From contig JABMPG010000422.1 of the NCBI GenBank assembly GCA_013203855.1, positions 1-8,561 on the forward strand: a DNA stretch of 8,561 bases, read 5' to 3'. How positions within the stretch are numbered: the stretch's first letter is position 1; each line of letters opens with the position of its first letter. The notes beneath the pieces are model-generated. The model was not told where the DNA came from and searched no databases. It worked only from the letters and a program-made list of their open reading frames with translations. Position numbers and translations under genes: made by a program. The stretch comes from a bacterium (GTDB taxonomy: Bacteria > Sumerlaeota > Sumerlaeia > UBA8349). Positions 5,289-8,561 of this stretch are shown piece by piece.

Positions 5289-7838
5289 ATGAAAGTTAAT
5301 ACATTCACCGTTGTGCCGTGCCTGCCGAAGCCGCTGGAGCACTTGACCGATCTGGCCTATAACCTGCGCTGGTGCTGGAATCCGGGCTGTCTGGGCCTGT
5401 TTCAGCGCCTGGACCAGGATCTGTGGCAAGAAACGCATCACAACCCGGTCGAGATGCTTGGCCGCATCAAGCAGGACCGCTTGGAAGAAGTGGCCCGCGA
5501 CGACGGCTTTATCGCGCATCTCGAGCATGCCTGGAGCGAATTCCAGGCCTATATGACCGGCCCCAACTGGTTCAACCAGACCTACGGCGGTCCCCAGGCC
5601 CTCACCCTGGGATATTTCACCTTCGAGTTCGGCATCGTCGAGTCCGTGCCTATCTACTCCGGCGGCCTCGGTGTTCTTTCGGGAGACCACCTCAAGGCGG
5701 CCAGCGATCTCGGCCTGCCCATGATTGGTGTGAGCCTCCTCTATCGTCAGGGCTACTTCCGGCAGTACCTTAATCCAGATGGCTGGCAGCAGGAAGTCTA
5801 CCCGGAAAACAACTTCTACAACCTGCCCGTGCGGGTTCTCAATGACGAGCAGGGCCAACCCCTGAAGGTTCAGGTGGACTTTCCTGGCCGCAAAGTGGCC
5901 GTTCAGCTCTGGAAGATGGAAGTGGGCCGTTCGGTTGTTATTCTCCTCGACGCCAACGTGCCCGAGAATAGCCCCGAGGACCGGGAAATCACCGCTCAGC
6001 TTTACGGCGGAGACCACGAACTGCGGATCCGGCAGGAGATCCTGATGGGCATCGGCGGCGTCCGCGCCCTGGTGGCCGCCGGATACCGGCCCGATATTTT
6101 CCACATGAACGAGGGCCATTCCGCCTTTCAATCCCTCGAACGGGCCCGGCTGTTCATCAAGGAATACGGCGTCGATTTCGAGACCGCCCTCGAGGCCTCG
6201 CGCGCCAACAACGTTTTCACCACCCACACGCCCGTCCCCGCCGGCAACGACACTTTTACCCCCGCAGCGATTGATCATTACTTCCGCGATTATGTCAGAG
6301 AGCTCGGCATCGACATCGACCGTCTTCTCGCTTTGGGCCGCCAGAATCCCGACGACCGCAACGAGCCCTTCAACATGACGGTTCTGGCCCTCAACATGTC
6401 CTCTCATGCCAACGGCGTCAGCGAGCTGCACGGCCACGTCTCCCGGCATATGTGGCAGCGGGTCTGGCCCGGCCTTCCCGAGAGCGAGATCCCCATCTCC
6501 TCCATCACCAACGGCGTGCACACCCGCGGCTGGATCTCCCAGGAAATGGGCAACCTCTACGACCGTTACCTGGGCCCCCAGTGGTCCACCGACCCGACCG
6601 ACACCGGACTGTGGCGCCGGGCTGAATCCATCCCCGACTCCGAGCTCTGGCGCACCCATGAAAGACGCCGCGAGCGCCTGGTGGCTTTCAGCCGCCGGTG
6701 CCTGCACGACCAGCTCCGCCATCGCGGAGCGCCCCAGTCGGAACTGGCCCAAGCCGAAGAAGTTCTCGATCCCGAGGCTCTTACCATCGGCTTCGCCCGT
6801 CGTTTCGCCCTCTACAAACGCGGAACACTGATCCTGCGCGACGCAGAGCGGCTGAAGAAACTCATGGCGGACAAAGACCGCCCCGTCCAGTTCATCATCG
6901 CCGGCAAAGCGCACCCCGCCGACACCATGGCCAAGGAAATCATTCGCGAACTCGTCCACTTCATGCGCGATCCGGCAATCCGTCGCCGGTTTGTCTTCAT
7001 CGAAGACTACGACATGAACGTTGCCCGCTATCTGGTTCAAGGCGTGGACGTGTGGCTCAACACTCCACGGCGGCCCCTCGAGGCCAGCGGCACGAGCGGC
7101 ATGAAAGCGGCCGCCAACGGCGCCCTGAACTTCAGCATCCTCGATGGGTGGTGGTGCGAAGGCTACGATCCGTCCCTTGGCTGGGCGATTGGCCAAGGAG
7201 AGGAGTACCAGGATCTCAATCTTCAGGACTCCATCGAGAGCGCGGCCTTCTATAACCTCCTCGAGAAGGAAGTGATCCCTGAGTTCTACGATCGCGCGGC
7301 CGACGGCATTCCCCGGGCCTGGGTGCGACGCATGAAATCCTCCATCCAAAACCTGTGCGCTCAGTTCAGTGCGACCCGGATGGTAAATGACTATATCAAG
7401 GGGCCTTATATGGGCGCCGCCAGCGCTGGTGTCAAACTGACCTCCGATGACCTGGCAGGTGCCCGGGAACTGGCCGAGTGGAAGCGGAAAATCCGCCAAC
7501 ACTGGGGCGGGGTGAACCTCGTGGACCTGAAGGCGCCCACCGAAGAGGAAGTCTTTGCGGGCAAGCCCCTGCCCATCGAAGCCACCATCCGCCTCGGCGA
7601 AATCAAACCCGATGAAGTCGTGGTCCAGGTCTACCACGGTGAACTGAACAACAAGAGAGAGATCACCGATGCCTCGGAGATCAGCCTCCAGTACGACCGG
7701 TCCGACGACGGCGTCCACCACTTCAAGGGATCTCTGATCGCCTCCACATCCGGCCGCTTCGGTTTCGCCATCCGGATTCTGCCCCATCACAAGAACATGG
7801 CCTCGCCCTTCGAGACCAAACTGATTTACTGGGCATAA
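5289..7838 (+). CDS. glgP: Alpha-glucan (glycogen) phosphorylase, GT35 family
   Basis: An 849-residue cytoplasmic enzyme that releases glucose-1-phosphate from the non-reducing ends of glycogen or maltodextrin, using pyridoxal phosphate (PLP). It belongs to the bacterial subgroup with an extra N-terminal domain (DUF3417-like, about residues 1-100: LAYNLRWCWNP at 22-32), as in Thermus and Mycobacterium enzymes, and its length fits that subgroup. Landmarks are IYSGGLGVLSGDHLKAASD (122-140), HMNEGHSAF (272-280), TTHTPVPAGND (311-321), ITNGVH (406-411), GFARRFALYKR (501-511) and EASGTSGMKAAANG (598-611), where Lys606 is the expected PLP-binding lysine. Residues about 745-849 form the beta-rich C-terminal part of this subgroup, ending LIYWA. 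The ATG at 5289 follows AAAGG by eight bases. Codons end in C far more often than in the upstream genes, which suggests strong expression. No other glycogen gene is next to it. No disruption is visible. Confidence 0.96.
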   Translation: MKVNTFTVVPCLPKPLEHLTDLAYNLRWCWNPGCLGLFQRLDQDLWQETHHNPVEMLGRIKQDRLEEVARDDGFIAHLEHAWSEFQAYMTGPNWFNQTYGGPQALTLGYFTFEFGIVESVPIYSGGLGVLSGDHLKAASDLGLPMIGVSLLYRQGYFRQYLNPDGWQQEVYPENNFYNLPVRVLNDEQGQPLKVQVDFPGRKVAVQLWKMEVGRSVVILLDANVPENSPEDREITAQLYGGDHELRIRQEILMGIGGVRALVAAGYRPDIFHMNEGHSAFQSLERARLFIKEYGVDFETALEASRANNVFTTHTPVPAGNDTFTPAAIDHYFRDYVRELGIDIDRLLALGRQNPDDRNEPFNMTVLALNMSSHANGVSELHGHVSRHMWQRVWPGLPESEIPISSITNGVHTRGWISQEMGNLYDRYLGPQWSTDPTDTGLWRRAESIPDSELWRTHERRRERLVAFSRRCLHDQLRHRGAPQSELAQAEEVLDPEALTIGFARRFALYKRGTLILRDAERLKKLMADKDRPVQFIIAGKAHPADTMAKEIIRELVHFMRDPAIRRRFVFIEDYDMNVARYLVQGVDVWLNTPRRPLEASGTSGMKAAANGALNFSILDGWWCEGYDPSLGWAIGQGEEYQDLNLQDSIESAAFYNLLEKEVIPEFYDRAADGIPRAWVRRMKSSIQNLCAQFSATRMVNDYIKGPYMGAASAGVKLTSDDLAGARELAEWKRKIRQHWGGVNLVDLKAPTEEEVFAGKPLPIEATIRLGEIKPDEVVVQVYHGELNNKREITDASEISLQYDRSDDGVHHFKGSLIASTSGRFGFAIRILPHHKNMASPFETKLIYWA

Positions 7839-7904
7839 AGCGCTCCGGTTCAAGACCTCGCTCCCGCCCCCGGAAGTCGCTGCGACATTCGGCCCTCACC
7901 GCTA

Positions 7905-7933
7905 TTGACAAGCCCCCTGCGGCGGGCTAAACT
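7905..7933 (+). promoter_or_regulatory. Promoter of tRNA-Ser
   Basis: Perfect TTGACA at 7905-7910, a 17-base spacer, and TAAACT (four of six, with the conserved first, second and last bases) at 7928-7933. Transcription would start near 7940, about 40 bases before the mature tRNA. The spacer contains AGCCC/GGGCT inverted arms. The box begins TTGACAAG, as in the pal promoter. Confidence 0.65.
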
Positions 7934-7951
7934 TCCGCCCCATATAGTCGG

Positions 7952-7967
7952 CCGGACGCCCGTCCGG
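7952..7967 (+). repeat. Inverted repeat CCGGACG-CC-CGTCCGG in the tRNA-Ser leader
   Basis: Perfect 7-bp arms with a two-base centre, lying between the predicted transcription start and the tRNA 5' end. It could fold as a leader hairpin near the 5' processing site or act as a DNA-level operator. There is no T-run after it, so it is not a standard terminator for glgP. Confidence 0.45.
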
Positions 7968-7980
7968 TTCGGCAACCTGC

Positions 7981-8070
7981 GGAGAGGTGTCCGAGTGGTT
8001 GAAGGAGCGCGCCTCGAAAGCGTGTGAACTCGTAAGGGTTCCGAGGGTTCGAATCCCTCCCTCTCCGCCA
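7981..8070 (+). tRNA. tRNA-Ser, anticodon CGA
   Basis: A complete 90-base type II tRNA. The acceptor stem GGAGAGG (7981-7987) pairs with CCTCTCC (8060-8066), followed by discriminator G8067 and an encoded CCA (8068-8070). The D-arm is TCC/GGA (7990-7992 with 8004-8006). The anticodon stem CGCGC (8008-8012) pairs with GCGTG (8020-8024, one G-U) around the loop CTCGAAA, so the anticodon is CGA at 8015-8017, which reads UCG. The long variable arm GAACTC (8026-8031) pairs with GGGTTC (8036-8041), the class mark of tRNA-Ser. The T-arm is GAGGG/CCCTC with loop TTCGAAT. A promoter lies at 7905-7933. No direct repeat of its 3' end or integrase gene is seen nearby, so it is not an obvious integration site here. 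Confidence 0.97.
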
Positions 8071-8115
8071 ATGCCTTGTAAGCCGCCGTATTTCAATATT
8101 CTGCGAAAACCGTAC

Positions 8116-8175
8116 TGGCATTGCTCTGAGATCCGGGAAGAGAAAACGGAGGGTCTCAGAGAGGTCTGAGTGCCA
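8116..8175. repeat. Long imperfect hairpin downstream of tRNA-Ser
   Basis: CTCTGAGATCC (8124-8134) pairs with GGGTCTCAGAG (8151-8161): eleven base pairs with one G-T wobble around a 16-base A-rich loop. An outer TGGCA/TGCCA pair (8116-8120 with 8171-8175) could extend it across internal loops. There is no T-run on the plus strand after it, so it is not a canonical intrinsic terminator, although it may mark the 3' end of the tRNA transcript or of the convergent guaA transcript. Confidence 0.5.
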
Positions 8176-8186
8176 TCCCGCCCCCA

Positions 8187-8212
8187 AAAAACACGTAAGC
8201 CCAATGTGTTTG
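8187..8212 (-). terminator. Weak candidate terminator for the convergent guaA operon
   Basis: On the minus strand AAACAC and GTGTTT arms surround an 11-base loop, and the second arm runs into a TTTTTT tract, part of which belongs to the stem. It lies about 55 bases after the stop of the small membrane protein gene. The stem is short and AT-rich and partly competes with the neighbouring palindrome, so this is only a candidate. Confidence 0.3.
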
Positions 8213-8223
8213 AGATCTCAAAC
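8208..8223. repeat. Perfect 16-base palindrome GTTTGAGATCTCAAAC
   Basis: A fully self-complementary sequence with no central spacer, lying between the convergent tRNA and guaA operons. Without a loop it is better suited to being a dimeric protein-binding site or a cruciform than an RNA hairpin. It shares the GAGATC/TCTCAG character of the adjacent inverted repeat. Its function is unknown. Confidence 0.5.
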
Positions 8224-8264
8224 CTCAAAAACGGTGGAACACAGGATAGTTGGAGGTTCTGCAA

Positions 8265-8471
8265 TCAGTCTTTGGGTGGAAGGGCCGTTCCGGTGCGGGA
8301 AATCAACTCTTCGAGTTGGCGACAGATGCGGCGTTGGAGGTCGAGGTTCTGTTCCTGGCTCTTGGCAATCCGCCGGATGTCGGTGGATATGTGAAAAAAG
8401 CGGACGATGGCCGAGATGGATATAATGATGACCAAAATGCCAAGGATGCCAGACGCAGCGTGCAGGCCCAT
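8265..8471 (-). CDS. Small single-span membrane protein of unknown function, 68 residues
   Basis: I do not recognise a named family. The ATG at 8471 is preceded by TAAGGAA, which overlaps the guaA stop, and begins only 10 bases after that stop, so translation is probably coupled to guaA. One hydrophobic helix covers about residues 6-25 (SGILGILVIIISISAIVRFF), followed by a charged region about 29-58 (DIRRIAKSQEQNLDLQRRIC) with heptad-like Ile/Leu spacing that may form a short coiled coil, and a Pro-containing tail. There is no signal cleavage site, so it is probably an inner-membrane protein with its helical tail on one side. It ends at 8265, after which lies the palindrome-rich convergent region. 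Good ribosome binding site, clean start and operon position support a real gene; its job is not evident. Confidence 0.7.
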   Translation of the reverse strand: MGLHAASGILGILVIIISISAIVRFFHISTDIRRIAKSQEQNLDLQRRICRQLEELISRTGTALPPKD

Positions 8472-8481
8472 TGCGATTTCC

Positions 8482-8561
8482 TTACTCCCACTCGATCGTG
8501 CTGGGAGGTTTGCTTGAGATGTCGTAGACGACGCGGTTGATGCCTTTGATCTCGTTGATGA
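8482..8561 (-). CDS. guaA: GMP synthase (glutamine-hydrolysing), last 25 codons
   Basis: Only the C-terminus is inside the window. Reading leftward from the right edge, the frame gives INEIKGINRVVYDISSKPP followed by STIEWE and a TAA stop at 8484-8482. The ending RVVYD-x-(S/T)SKPP-x-TIEWE is the conserved end of the GMP synthase dimerisation domain, which helps bind XMP. The enzyme aminates XMP to GMP with glutamine and ATP in purine synthesis. The small membrane protein gene follows 10 bases downstream on the same strand. Confidence 0.92.
   Translation of the reverse strand, partial: INEIKGINRVVYDISSKPPSTIEWE

Noticed and set aside
4866..7853. Very long minus-strand open frame (about 995 codons) opposite glgP
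   Set aside because: It is the antisense of a certain glgP gene and is rich in Gly, Val, His and Gln with no domain pattern. Strong C-ending codon use in glgP removes stops from this frame.
7876..7886. Short palindrome GTCGC-T-GCGAC upstream of the tRNA promoter
   Set aside because: Five-base arms are too short to rank above chance in GC-rich DNA, and no T-run follows to make it a glgP terminator.
7981..8264. tRNA-Ser as an integration site for a mobile island
   Set aside because: No repeat of the tRNA 3' end, no integrase and no foreign genes are seen; guaA follows on the other side.

Overview
The window looks like an ordinary chromosomal stretch of a GC-rich diderm (Gram-negative) bacterium. 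The Pal/YbgF envelope lipoproteins indicate an outer membrane, and the housekeeping genes and the tRNA carrying an encoded CCA fit a chromosome. The Pal signature (EGHCDERGS) and the single-domain GDP-mannose pyrophosphorylase are compatible with the PVC group or a related deep lineage, but I cannot place the organism from sequence alone. I see no transposase, integrase, phage gene, CRISPR array or defence or toxin gene.

Layout. On the minus strand at the left edge, pal (Pal lipoprotein) is followed 19 bases later by a ybgF/cpoB-like TPR lipoprotein gene that runs off the window. A 335-base divergent region holds one good sigma-70-like promoter for each direction. To the right, on the plus strand, come a secreted protein of unknown function, a small FmdB-like zinc-ribbon protein with its own candidate promoter, a mannose-1-phosphate guanylyltransferase whose ribosome binding site overlaps the stop of the zinc-ribbon gene, and a membrane-anchored metallophosphoesterase 32 bases further on. 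After a 322-base gap with no firm gene comes a full-length alpha-glucan (glycogen) phosphorylase. A tRNA-Ser(CGA) with a clear promoter follows. The right edge is convergent: on the minus strand the last 25 codons of guaA are followed 10 bases later by a 68-residue single-span membrane protein.

How the genes work together. Pal and YbgF act in Tol-Pal outer-membrane tethering and constriction. The zinc-ribbon, GDP-mannose and phosphoesterase genes form one probable transcription unit serving envelope glycan or lipid metabolism, which is inferred from spacing. GlgP releases glucose-1-phosphate from storage glucan. guaA is GMP biosynthesis, with a small membrane passenger.

No clearly new system is visible. 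The best leads are the unknown secreted protein, the zinc-ribbon variant lacking its first Cys pair, the small protein coupled to guaA, and several operator- or hairpin-like inverted repeats around the pal promoter and tRNA-Ser. All coordinates and motifs were read by eye. Family assignments rest on motif recognition, not on database searches.
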